Source of the DNA: Deltaproteobacteria bacterium
GTDB taxonomy: Bacteria; Desulfobacterota; Desulfobulbia; Desulfobulbales; SURF-16
Length of the DNA stretch: 33,661 nt
Assembly (NCBI GenBank): GCA_016219175.1
Contig: JACRCD010000037.1
Span: 1-33,661, forward strand
Reading direction: 5' to 3'
Positions within the stretch are counted from its first letter, which is position 1. Each line of letters opens with the position of its first letter. Shown piece by piece: positions 7,952-15,379 of the stretch. The notes under the pieces were generated by a model. The model was not told the origin of the DNA, ran no database searches, and saw nothing but the letters and a program-made list of their open reading frames with translations. A program made the translations under genes and the position numbers.

Positions 7952-8689
7952 TTATAGATGCAGGATTTTGCCGCTTGGCTTCCATCTGCTTTTTTCCATC
8001 CGCACTGGTTGGTAGGATTCAACAAGATCATCGATCCGTATCTCCTTGAAGTTGTCTATCTTTATGCCGACCTGCTGGCCGGGCGTGGCTTTGTTGACAG
8101 TATTCTTTTCAATATGCAGCGCATTGATTCTTCCGGAAAAAATAGGCCCCATTGCCGAAATAACCCGAAAGTGGTCTCCTTGCTGCAATCTCCCTTCCTT
8201 AACCTCGCAGCCGATGATAATGCCTTTTCTGCTGCCTTTAAACAGGGCGATGACCTTGGCGTTGCCCAGGATTTTTTCCTCCTCCTCCCGGGGCATCAGG
8301 CTTAATGCGATTTGTTTGAGATCTTCGAGTAACGTGTAAATAAGCGAATAAAGGCGAATTTCAACATTCAGCTCCTGGCAGAGGGAAGAAAGCTTCGGCA
8401 GCACCCCGACATTGAAACCGATGATAAGTTTGCTGCCGGTGGCGGCGGTGAGGATATCGGTTTTGCAGATGTCGCCCACCCCCTTGTGAATGATCGCAAA
8501 TACCATTCCCTGTCTGGAGAATTTGGTGATGTTTTCGCAGATGGCCTCTTCGACGCCGAAGGTATCGCTTTTAATCACCAGGGCGAGAGGGTGTCCGGAT
8601 TCCTGCTCGCATGGACGTGACCGTGGTGCTGTTGTTTCCTGATGCGGGCCTGTTTTATGCGGATGATGGTGCTTTGTTTTGTGCCCCAT
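7952..8689 (-). CDS. Stand-alone IF-2 C-terminal-half protein (no GTPase domain)
   Basis: The 245-aa product matches the C-terminal part of translation initiation factor IF-2. Residues about 35-135 correspond to IF-2 domain 3 (LALVIKSDTFGVEEAICENI, IIHKGVGDICKTDILTA, SKLIIGFNVG). About 135-235 correspond to the following helix and C2 beta-barrel, which binds initiator tRNA in real IF-2 (VEIRLYSLIYTLLEDLK, ALFKGSRKGIIIGCEVKEGRL, GIKIDNFKEIRIDDLVESY). There is no G domain and no Walker motifs. The first 34 residues are rich in His, Pro and charged residues and look unstructured. I prefer the ATG at 8689 (ACCGAGG upstream); the frame is open with a TTG at 8743. It is either a specialised paralogue acting on ribosome or tRNA, or a degenerating gene copy. 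The open frame and conserved domains favour the former. Confidence 0.75.
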   Translation of the reverse strand: MGHKTKHHHPHKTGPHQETTAPRSRPCEQESGHPLALVIKSDTFGVEEAICENITKFSRQGMVFAIIHKGVGDICKTDILTAATGSKLIIGFNVGVLPKLSSLCQELNVEIRLYSLIYTLLEDLKQIALSLMPREEEEKILGNAKVIALFKGSRKGIIIGCEVKEGRLQQGDHFRVISAMGPIFSGRINALHIEKNTVNKATPGQQVGIKIDNFKEIRIDDLVESYQPVRMEKSRWKPSGKILHL

Positions 8690-8833
8690 GCCGTGGAACC
8701 TCGGTGAGATTTTTTGTTCAGGCGGCTGGATCGGAGGCTGCAAGACTTAAAGGGCAGGCCCCGCCGTGACACACGGGATAAGTCAATGCCGACAGCCTGG
8801 AGTCTGGAACCTTAACACCTAAACAGATATTTG

Positions 8834-8862
8834 ATTCTATCGTTAATTCAAGCGGGGTTCAA
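8834..8862 (-). promoter_or_regulatory. Predicted sigma-70 promoter for the IF-2-like gene
   Basis: Read on the minus strand, TTGAAC (8862-8857) and TAGAAT (8839-8834) are separated by exactly 17 bases. The first matches the -35 consensus at four of six positions and the second matches the -10 at five of six. Transcription would start near 8827, about 140 bases before the preferred ATG at 8689. Confidence 0.35.
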
Positions 8863-8907
8863 TAGAAACTCGGGAGGTGAAGAAGAAAACAGGCGCAACT
8901 TTGTCAT

Positions 8908-9684
8908 CTAGCGAGCCGCATCCCGCCTTCTGGTAAAGACAATGTCTCCGTACCAGGCCGTGGCGCTTTCCCCGGTGTTGTCCGAGTCGGTCATAACGGC
9001 AACGCCGGAGATGGCGGGGGGATCCTGCCCGAATGCTTTGCGGTAATCGGCGGCGATGTCTCTTTGTTCAAAAACCCACTGGTTGAGCTTCTCCGCGCCG
9101 CTTTCGATAACGATCATCTTGACCCGGTCAGTGTATGGGTTCGGGGTGATCAACCCTGACGGACCATTGCTCGTCCAGATGTAATTCAAGGCGTTTATCG
9201 GCGGATATTCCCCATAAAAGAGTTTGATGGTTTCAAACCTGGCGCGTTCCCATAAGCCGACCCTGGCGGGATCATAGCTGAAGGTGATATAGAGCCTGGC
9301 GGGATAATCATCTCCTTCTTTTCTGGTGACATCCCCTTTTTCATAAATACCCCCCACTTTCCAGCTCCAGGAAAGGATGGGGTATTCCAGGGGGTTGACG
9401 GTAATTTTTCTGGTAAGTCCCGATGAAGAGGCTTTGCTGACCGCCTGGATGACAATAAGCCCGTTATCATCAACCAGCTTGTAGTCGGTGTGGACGGGGA
9501 TATTTTGGAAATACAGGGGGTCCCAGCCGTCAGGCAGCCGGTTCAGGTCCTTGGCCCCGGAAAAATGTCCGACCGCTATGCTGTCGATGCTTTCTTCGGC
9601 ATAGAGCAGAGACGACAGCAGGAAGATGAGCAGGCCATGTAGCGGGAAAAAAATCTTAGTAGGTATTCGTTGGACCTTGTCCAT
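8908..9684 (-). CDS. DUF3047 domain protein, exported
   Basis: A 258-aa protein with an N-terminal signal-peptide-like segment (IFFPLHGLLIFLLSSLLYAEE) and the DUF3047 pattern: GLIVIQAVSKASSSGLTRKI, YPILSWSWKVGGIYEKGD, DDYPARLYITFSYD, NALNYIWTSN, IVIESGAEKLNQWVFEQRDIAADYRKAFG, and the end motif ISGVAVMTDSDNTGESATAWYGDIVF. DUF3047 proteins are predicted periplasmic beta-rich proteins of unknown function. I use the ATG at 9684, two codons inside a longer TTG-initiated frame; the ribosome site is weak. The gene lies 46 bases downstream of the VPLPA-CTERM gene and may share its transcript. Confidence 0.85.
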   Translation of the reverse strand: MDKVQRIPTKIFFPLHGLLIFLLSSLLYAEESIDSIAVGHFSGAKDLNRLPDGWDPLYFQNIPVHTDYKLVDDNGLIVIQAVSKASSSGLTRKITVNPLEYPILSWSWKVGGIYEKGDVTRKEGDDYPARLYITFSYDPARVGLWERARFETIKLFYGEYPPINALNYIWTSNGPSGLITPNPYTDRVKMIVIESGAEKLNQWVFEQRDIAADYRKAFGQDPPAISGVAVMTDSDNTGESATAWYGDIVFTRRRDAAR

Positions 9685-9730
9685 GAACAATGAAGAATCT
9701 CTGATGCCGGCGGATTATTACCCCAGCTGT

Positions 9731-10525
9731 CTAGGGCTTGCCCCGCAGTCGCTTGCGGAAAAGCAGCAATCCCGGCAGGGCGCTGCCCAGAAGCCAGGCG
9801 CTGGCCGGGAGCGGAACCGAGGGAGCCGGCGTGGCCTCGGTGATAAAGCTCGATCCGTTTGAAAAAGCAAGCAGGCTGTTGTTGTACTGCAGGACTTCAG
9901 TCCCGTGCCCGGTGGTGATGTCAACCGAGAAAATTTTGTTCAAGGAGATGCCGTACAGGGTATCGTTATCCGCCGTGGCCAGGCCGAAAACATTCGAGAA
10001 GCCGAATTCCCCTATCATGGCGCCCTTGGCCTGGTTGTCGAGATCAATACGGATCAGTTCGTTATGGGTGGAGGAGAGGTAAAGATTGCCGTGATAAAAG
10101 GCCAGGTCCCCGGCGGAAAAAAAGCCGGTTGAGCCGAGACTTGTTCCGGCCCCGCTGCCAGGGTCGAGGCTATACAGCCTAGCCGACCCTCCGCCGGCCG
10201 CATAGAGCAGCCCGTCGGGGCCGAAGACCAAGGCATTGCCGGAAGGGATGTTATGTGGGCCTACTTTGGTCGATACGGCTGTCTGGGGGTTAATGCGGAA
10301 GAGATCCGTGAAGGAAATTCCCCACAGGCCTCCGTTCGCATCATAGGCGATATCGGTCATGACAACGCCCATGTTGCCGATCACATCTATTGAGCCGTCT
10401 GCAATATCAATGGCGCCAAGCCTGCCAAGTCCGTCATGGGCCCAGAGAACAGGGGATGATTGTGCCGAACCGGCGATAAAGAATGAGGAAGCCACAAGGA
10501 TGCTGACCGCGATGAATGTCTTCAT
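9731..10525 (-). CDS. VPLPA-CTERM sorted surface protein with beta-propeller-like repeats
   Basis: The 264-aa product starts with a signal peptide (MKTFIAVSILVASSFFIAGSAQSSP) and ends in VPLPASAWLLGSALPGLLLF-RKRLRGKP: the VPLPA motif, a short hydrophobic helix and a basic tail that define the VPLPA variant of PEP-CTERM signals processed by exosortase. The middle consists of repeated short stretches such as LGRLGAIDIADGSIDVIG, GPDGLLYAAGG, HGNLYLSSTHNELIRIDL and DNTLYGISLNKIFSVDITTG, which suggests a beta-propeller similar to NHL/SMP-30-type proteins. AAGGAAAACAACA precedes the ATG at 10525. The longer open frame to 10594 lies in the leader. No exosortase is encoded in this window. It is probably anchored at the cell surface or in exopolysaccharide. 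Confidence 0.85.
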   Translation of the reverse strand: MKTFIAVSILVASSFFIAGSAQSSPVLWAHDGLGRLGAIDIADGSIDVIGNMGVVMTDIAYDANGGLWGISFTDLFRINPQTAVSTKVGPHNIPSGNALVFGPDGLLYAAGGGSARLYSLDPGSGAGTSLGSTGFFSAGDLAFYHGNLYLSSTHNELIRIDLDNQAKGAMIGEFGFSNVFGLATADNDTLYGISLNKIFSVDITTGHGTEVLQYNNSLLAFSNGSSFITEATPAPSVPLPASAWLLGSALPGLLLFRKRLRGKP

Positions 10526-10602
10526 TTGTTGTTTTCCTTCCCCTGTAGCTGTTTGTTTTGACTGTTTTCCCCTGGTTGCCGTAAGGCCCCTCAAGGTGCG
10601 GC

Positions 10603-10618
10603 GCTGGGATACCCCAGC
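10603..10618 (-). promoter_or_regulatory. Leader hairpin upstream of the VPLPA-CTERM gene
   Basis: A perfect 6-bp stem (GCTGGG/CCCAGC) with a four-base loop lies immediately after the T-run of the terminator-like hairpin at 10621-10660, in minus-strand order. The following leader, to about 10550, contains further possible pairings (CCG...CGG and a GGCAACC stretch). I could not match it to any riboswitch consensus I know. Confidence 0.3.
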
Positions 10619-10620
10619 AT

Positions 10621-10660
10621 AAAAAAAGGCCCTGAAAGTTTATCACTTTGTAGGGCCTTT
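10621..10660 (-). terminator. Intrinsic terminator after the cupin gene
   Basis: On the minus strand AAAGGCCCT (10660-10652) pairs with AGGGCCTTT (10633-10625), and the stem runs straight into T7 (10627-10621). It lies 159 bases past the cupin stop and would end the SprT-cupin transcript. It also lies in the 5' leader of the VPLPA-CTERM gene, so it could act as an attenuator if that gene is co-transcribed. Confidence 0.75.
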
Positions 10661-10818
10661 CTTGTCATTTCTATGAACCAGCTCCCCTGGTTGAAATTCC
10701 CAGGATAAGAGTGGTTTTTCTTGTTACGCGACTGGTCAGTTATACCTATATTTTGCTGTCAATTGCGCTGATTGTCAAGAGAATATCGGCGCAGAGAAAA
10801 GTTATCATTGCGATGGTG

Positions 10819-11139
10819 TCAGTAGTGCAGGGCAAGCCAGATTGTCTCAACGTCCTTTTGGGTCCATTCAACCCGGTGTTTGACATGGGCCGGAAACAGA
10901 AGGTAATCACCCGCTTCAAGAACGGTTACCTGATCGCTGCCTTCCAGGCGTATACCGGCGGAACCGCGGAGCAGAAGAACCCATTCATTTTTTTCCTGGT
11001 CATACCATTGTCCTTCGGGGGTGGCATGGGCCTTTGAGATGATGCGTTCAAGCCTGATCGAGCCGTTGGCAAGGATGGTTTCGAAAAGCTCCGCCGGTAA
11101 TGCCGCCGGGATGTTTTTGAAAATATTTTCTTTGTTCAT
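10819..11139 (-). CDS. Cupin domain protein
   Basis: A 106-aa single-domain cupin. The first cupin motif region is SKAHATPEGQWYDQEKNEWVLLLRGSAGIRLEG (residues about 35-67) and the second is LEAGDYLLFPAHVKHRVEWT (about 74-93). The set EW...H..H gives possible metal ligands, but fewer His than in classical metal cupins. Small cupins with this NEWVLLLRGSAG pattern are widespread; their substrate is unknown. The gene begins nine bases after the stop of the SprT/DUF2786 gene and is probably co-transcribed with it. Confidence 0.85.
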   Translation of the reverse strand: MNKENIFKNIPAALPAELFETILANGSIRLERIISKAHATPEGQWYDQEKNEWVLLLRGSAGIRLEGSDQVTVLEAGDYLLFPAHVKHRVEWTQKDVETIWLALHY

Positions 11140-11148
11140 GGCCGGAAC

Positions 11149-12294
11149 TCAGGATTGACCGGGCAGCAGTCTGCCCTGAAACCCCTCTTCATGGGTGAGA
11201 CCTTTATGGAGATTGAGCTCTCTGCCGTCCCGGCAACCCGCTTCATACTCTTTGCGATGCACAGTTGCCGCGGCGAATTTTTTGCGCGACAGCCGGGGAT
11301 AGCGCTGGATGAGGAAACGGTCGAGACCGGGGTCATTGTTGCATACCAGAACGGAAAGGGGCATGGGGCCGCTAACGGAGGCAACGCTGCCGGCAGTCTC
11401 CTTTTGCTCTTGGGCCTCGAGCTTAGCGGCAAAGCCGTCAAGCACGCCAAGGCAGTATGATCGCTTCTGCCGGCCCGTGGTGGCGTGGTTCAACTGAAAC
11501 TGCCGCCATAGGGAATCCATTTGCGCCAGCAGAAATGAGTAGACGTAGCTTGCCATCAGTACATTTTCGCTTGCGCCCAGGATTTCGATGATTTTGTGGG
11601 TGCGGCAGAGCCCGGCGTCAAAAAGATCGGACAGAATTATTTTGACAAAAAAATGGTTCGTCAGAATGGCGCATATCTTCCGCTGGTAGTTTTCGATCCG
11701 GCTTTTCCGGTGGTTGATGATAATGGAATCATAACCGCTCTGCCAGTGCTGTTCAAGGCGGCGGATGTTGTATTTGGCGATTAAAGCGTTTGCCTTCTCC
11801 ATGGCCAGCAGCGCCTCATGTTCATTGCCGGAGGTGGCCAGGGCCAGGAGTTTTTCAACCTTAACGAGAAGATTGTGATGGGGGCCGCGCATCGCCCTTG
11901 TTGTTAAATCCTCCATGATTCTGGGGAGATCACCACTTCTTCCCCTGAACTCCCGCGGCAGGCCGAGCATCTCGCAGGCCTTGTGAAAGGATGCGCCGTG
12001 GGCATCGTGGCTGCTGAAAATCTCACTGACAACCTGGTGGGCCATTTCATGCCTCAGGAGATGAATGACAACATCCCAGGAGTGGAGCTCAATCAGTTTT
12101 GCGGAAATTTTAATGGTTTTGCCCGCCGGATGCCAGCTTCCCCAGGTGGAGGATGAGTTGCTGATCTCAATGATGGGAACGGAAAGTTTGATCCCGTATT
12201 GCCAGCAAGTCCTTTCGTGTTCCTTGTAAAGCTGCAGAACCCAGGCTTGATGCAGGTGATTTTTATTTTTTTCAGCGGAGGTGTGTGGCGCCAA
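11149..12294 (-). CDS. SprT-like zinc peptidase domain fused to DUF2786
   Basis: A 381-aa protein. Residues about 15-125 are a SprT-like metallopeptidase region with the zinc motif H82-E-M-A-H86 and a downstream HGASFHKACEMLGLP segment that can supply a third ligand. Residues about 140-185 match DUF2786 (KVEKLLALATSGNEHEALLAMEKANALIAKYN), and the rest is the usual extension ending in a helical YCLGVLDGFAAKLEAQE region. SprT/Spartan enzymes cleave protein-DNA crosslinks in other systems, but the role of this SprT-DUF2786 combination is not established. The start is taken as the TTG at 12294, since no ATG with a good ribosome site is present. A later start would lose only disordered residues. 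Confidence 0.82.
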   Translation of the reverse strand: MAPHTSAEKNKNHLHQAWVLQLYKEHERTCWQYGIKLSVPIIEISNSSSTWGSWHPAGKTIKISAKLIELHSWDVVIHLLRHEMAHQVVSEIFSSHDAHGASFHKACEMLGLPREFRGRSGDLPRIMEDLTTRAMRGPHHNLLVKVEKLLALATSGNEHEALLAMEKANALIAKYNIRRLEQHWQSGYDSIIINHRKSRIENYQRKICAILTNHFFVKIILSDLFDAGLCRTHKIIEILGASENVLMASYVYSFLLAQMDSLWRQFQLNHATTGRQKRSYCLGVLDGFAAKLEAQEQKETAGSVASVSGPMPLSVLVCNNDPGLDRFLIQRYPRLSRKKFAAATVHRKEYEAGCRDGRELNLHKGLTHEEGFQGRLLPGQS

Positions 12295-12373
12295 TTCGGT
12301 TACGGATTGCAGAGGTTGTTTAGGTTAAAATTTTCATCTCTGTGTAACACATCCGCGGCAAAATCGGTATCTT

Positions 12374-12389
12374 TTTCCGCTGGCGGAAA
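12374..12389. promoter_or_regulatory. Candidate operator palindrome upstream of the NosL-like gene
   Basis: TTTCCGC-TG-GCGGAAA is a perfect 7+7 inverted repeat with a two-base centre. It lies between the divergent SprT-like and NosL-like genes and touches the predicted -35 element at 12390. Placement and symmetry suggest a dimeric regulator's site. No regulator gene is adjacent. Confidence 0.35.
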
Positions 12390-12419
12390 TTGCTATTCAC
12401 AAGGACGGCCCCTTATGCT
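12390..12419 (+). promoter_or_regulatory. Predicted sigma-70 promoter for the NosL-like gene
   Basis: TTGCTA (12390-12395) and TATGCT (12414-12419) are separated by 18 bases. Each matches the consensus at four of six positions. The predicted start lies about 45-65 bases before the coding start, and the palindrome at 12374-12389 abuts it. Confidence 0.35.
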
Positions 12420-12489
12420 AGTCTGAAAAGAAAGATGTTTTTAAGTCAGGCAATTGAGGGAGGGTATGATGATGAAAAAGGAGGTTTCA

Positions 12490-13458
12490 ATGAGGAAAAA
12501 GGCTGGATCGTTCACGAGGAGAATTTCTATTGCTGTCTTCTTGTTGCTGGGGCTTGTCTGGACAGGAATTGTTTTTAACGTCGATGCCGCGGATGAAGGG
12601 ATCATGCACCCCATCATGAATCCGCCGCAATACACGGATAAGGGGAAATGTCCGGATTGCGGCATGGTGCTGAACATGTGGGCGAGGACCAGGTATTCCT
12701 TCACCAATTCGGAAGGGGCGCACGAGACATGCTCCATCCGCTGTCTGGCCGATATGTCCATGAGGCTTGGTGAACCTGCCAGGGATGTGAAGGTTGCCAT
12801 CTATCTTGATCCGGCCAGGATGGTACCAGCGGAGCAGGCCGCCTATGTGGTCGGCTCATCCGCCAAGGGCACCATGACCACGAAATCAAAGATCGCCTTT
12901 GCCTCTAAAGATGAGGCCAGTCACTTTGCCGCGGCCAATGGCGGCGAGGTCATGGATTTCGCCGGGGCCTATGGGGTGGCCAGTCAGGAGGTGGAGATGT
13001 CCCGCGCCACGATTGATGCCAACCGGAAAAAATCGGGCAAAATAAAACTCCCCGGCCCCGAGGAGCGCTGCGTGACCTGCGGCATGTATCCCGCGAGATT
13101 TCCGGAGCACCGGAGCCAGATCCTTACCTCTGAAGGCAACTCCCTGCATTTCTGTTCAACCAGGTGCCTTGTCAATTATCAGGCAAAGCCGGTTGATTAT
13201 GTGAAGGACCCCCCGAAGGTGCAATGGATATGGGTCACGGTGTACCCTGATGGTGACTACGATAACGCCCAGGGACTTTATTATGTCGTCGGTTCAAAAA
13301 TCATGGGGCCCATGGGTCTTGATGCCCTGCCGGTGCGCAAGAAAGCGGACGCCCTGGCCCTGACCGAAAAGGAAGGGGGCACCGTGATGAGTTTTGATGA
13401 TATCACTCCGGACATGCTGACCGGCGGCCATAAGGGGATGGGCATGCATCACAAGTAA
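12490..13458 (+). CDS. Tandem NosL-like metal-binding protein, exported
   Basis: A 322-aa protein with a Tat/Sec-like N-terminus (basic residues, then ISIAVFLLLGLVWTGIVFNVDAAD) and two NosL-type halves. The first has CPDCGMVLNMW, HETCSIRCLADM and YVVGSSAKGTM followed by a KIAFASKDEASHFAAANGG block. The second has CVTCGMYPARFPEHRSQI, HFCSTRCLVNY and YVVGSKIMGPMG, then ALALTEKEGGTVMSF. Paired Cys-x-x-Cys and Cys-x3-Cys motifs plus many Met/His suggest copper or other soft-metal binding. NosL in denitrifiers is a Cu(I) chaperone for nitrous-oxide reductase, but no nos gene is present here. AAGGAGG lies just before the ATG at 12490; an alternative ATG cluster at 12466-12472 also follows a GGGAGGG and cannot be excluded. 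Confidence 0.85.
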   Translation: MRKKAGSFTRRISIAVFLLLGLVWTGIVFNVDAADEGIMHPIMNPPQYTDKGKCPDCGMVLNMWARTRYSFTNSEGAHETCSIRCLADMSMRLGEPARDVKVAIYLDPARMVPAEQAAYVVGSSAKGTMTTKSKIAFASKDEASHFAAANGGEVMDFAGAYGVASQEVEMSRATIDANRKKSGKIKLPGPEERCVTCGMYPARFPEHRSQILTSEGNSLHFCSTRCLVNYQAKPVDYVKDPPKVQWIWVTVYPDGDYDNAQGLYYVVGSKIMGPMGLDALPVRKKADALALTEKEGGTVMSFDDITPDMLTGGHKGMGMHHK

Positions 13459-13504
13459 ACTGTGTTTTTCTCCTCTGCCTTCGGGTGGGGCGGATAAGGC
13501 GCCC

Positions 13505-14755
13505 TCACCTGCCCGGAAGGGGGGTATTCATCTCTGAAAAGGTTTTCACCTGATTGCGGCCGCTGAATTTTGCTCCATAAAGGGCCTGATCGGCGGCTAC
13601 AAGAAGTTCCCTTTCGTTCTGCGCATCGGTTGGATAGATGGCAAGGCCGACGCTGATGGTCAGGTCAATATCCTGCTCGCCGGCGGAGGAGATGAACCGC
13701 TCCTTGGCGACCGCGGAACGGATTCTTTCCGCCAGCTGCTGACGGGCATTGTTTTCGGTCATGTCCGGGGCGAGGATAATGAATTCTTCGCCGCCGAAAC
13801 GCGCCAGGCAATCAACCTCGCGGATATGTTTGGCGATGAGGGAGGTTACCTTGACAAGCATTTCATCACCCACCAGATGACCATAGGTGTCATTTACCCT
13901 CTTGAAATGATCGATATCCACCAGCAGCATGGCCAGCGGCTGGCCATGACGCCGGCTGCGGGCCAGCTCTTCGCTCAGTCTGATGTTCAGCAGCTGCCGG
14001 TTGTAGAGGCCGGTAAGCGGGTCGTTGTAGACCAGCTCTTCCAGACGTTTGGCCATGTTGTACATGGTTTGGCTCAGCAGATTGAATTCGTCGCTGCATC
14101 GGTTGACCGGCTTGTCAATCTCAAAGTTGCCCCTGGCTATTTTCAAGGCGGTTTTTTCCAGTCTGAGCAGGGGTCTGGTGATCATGGCTGTAAGCAGGAT
14201 GGTGATGATGAAGGCGCCGGCAAAACCTATCAGCAGAGTGATCCCTATCTTTCTGTTTAAGGTGACGACTTTTTCGGCTATTTCAAGCTGCGAGTAGCCG
14301 AGGATAACAGAGCCGAGGCTGTTTTCCCCCGCGCTGATGGGCGCCGTGATTTCCGCGATGATTTCATTGTTTGCATCCCGGTAATGGTGATTGGTGTCCT
14401 GCTTTTCCAGGAAATACGATTTTTTAATGGTTTCAGGCGGATAGATGCTATCGACCTGCGACGGGTTATCAGAAACAAGCACCTTGTGGCCGGTGTCGAC
14501 AATGACCACATGCCGGACGTTATCATGATGCATGGCCACCTCTATCTGGCCCCGCAGGGACGACAAATCGTTATCGGCGAGGGCCTTGACGGAGAAGGCG
14601 GCCATGCTCTGAGCAAGTTCCTTGCCGTGATTGTGGTTTTTTTCGTGCAGCGACTCTTCGGATTGCCTGATGATGATGTAGCCGGTGGTCAGTTGGCAGG
14701 CAAAGACCAGCAGGGAGATGGAGAAGATAAGTTTTAAGCGACAGTTAAGTTTCAT
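13505..14755 (-). CDS. Membrane diguanylate cyclase (periplasmic sensor-HAMP-GGDEF)
   Basis: This 416-aa enzyme makes cyclic di-GMP from two GTP. It has an N-terminal membrane helix (LIFSISLLVFACQLTTGYIII), a periplasmic sensor of about 140 residues, a second helix (IGITLLIGFAGAFIITILLTAMI), a HAMP linker, and a GGDEF domain from about residue 250 (NDPLTGLYNRQ). The active site is GGEEF at 321-325. An RxxD inhibitory site (REVD, 312-315) lies exactly five residues upstream, so product inhibition is expected. The Mg/GTP segments (VDIDHFKRVNDTYGH) are intact. The gene is monocistronic, converges on the NosL-like gene, and shares the window with an HD-GYP protein. Confidence 0.93.
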   Translation of the reverse strand: MKLNCRLKLIFSISLLVFACQLTTGYIIIRQSEESLHEKNHNHGKELAQSMAAFSVKALADNDLSSLRGQIEVAMHHDNVRHVVIVDTGHKVLVSDNPSQVDSIYPPETIKKSYFLEKQDTNHHYRDANNEIIAEITAPISAGENSLGSVILGYSQLEIAEKVVTLNRKIGITLLIGFAGAFIITILLTAMITRPLLRLEKTALKIARGNFEIDKPVNRCSDEFNLLSQTMYNMAKRLEELVYNDPLTGLYNRQLLNIRLSEELARSRRHGQPLAMLLVDIDHFKRVNDTYGHLVGDEMLVKVTSLIAKHIREVDCLARFGGEEFIILAPDMTENNARQQLAERIRSAVAKERFISSAGEQDIDLTISVGLAIYPTDAQNERELLVAADQALYGAKFSGRNQVKTFSEMNTPLPGR

Positions 14756-15097
14756 AGTGACGGACGTTTTTATCTGACAGATGATCGCTTCTCTTTATCA
14801 CGGTCGCCGGGATGGCGGGTCGGGATTTTACCGTTCGGCATCTTCCGGTCATTTCCGGCGTGTGCATATCTTAACTCCAGTATCTTAAATATGTGGGCAA
14901 GGCAGGGAATTGCAGAGGAAGATCATTGCCGTGACTATATCGTATGCAGTCCAACCATGGGATATGGTAAATTGTCGCAGGAAGTTTCTCGGAAGGGGGT
15001 GGTGCAGCATTGCTGGCAGGGGGAAGTATGGGGGGGCTGCCCCCATGACGCGGCAAAACGTTCCAGCGTGGGAGGGGGCGGCTGTTGCTTGCAAAAG
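14756..15097. other. Intergenic region with G-runs and a short hairpin
   Basis: No gene is supported in this stretch. It contains several runs of five to seven G (about 14996-15077). An ATGGGGG/CCCCCAT stem at 15028-15034 and 15040-15046 could form a hairpin or, with the other G-runs, a quadruplex. Short open frames across it lack ribosome sites and recognisable sequence. Confidence 0.5.
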
Positions 15098-15376
15098 TTG
15101 ATGAACTCGTAAAAAGTCGGCGATAAAGCCCAGATGGCTAACCAGCATGGCTGGACCAGGCTGGCCAGCCTCACCGAACCATAAAAGTCCGGCGCTCCGG
15201 CATGGTCAGTTTCGAGCACCGTCGACTTTCATATAAAGTAACAAAATTCGATATACAAGGCGTAGTGTATTTTTGAGAGCGAGGCTATACATGTGGTATG
15301 CCGAACGAACAAAAATGCGCTACAACGCAGTAGATCGGATTTATGCCCTTCAGGGTATTTTTTACGACGCCATCAA
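15098..15376. mobile_element. MITE-like non-coding element with terminal inverted repeats
   Basis: The left end, TTGATGAACTCGTAAAAAGTC (15098-15118 region), and the reverse complement of the right end, TTGATGGCGTCGTAAAAAATA, agree at 16 of 21 positions, including TTGATG and TCGTAAAAA. The element is about 279 bases, has no reading frame of its own, and is flanked by a possible 2-base direct repeat AG (15096-15097 and 15377-15378). It ends three bases before the stop codon of the DsrC-like gene. I recognise similar ends from other Desulfobacterota genomes; the parent transposase is not in this window. Confidence 0.6.
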
Positions 15377-15379
15377 AGT

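Noticed and set aside
10550-10620. Known riboswitch (SAM, c-di-GMP-I, cobalamin) in the VPLPA-CTERM leader
   Set aside because: A GGCAACC stretch recalls SAM-I, but the other conserved parts of SAM-I, c-di-GMP-I and cobalamin motifs are absent.
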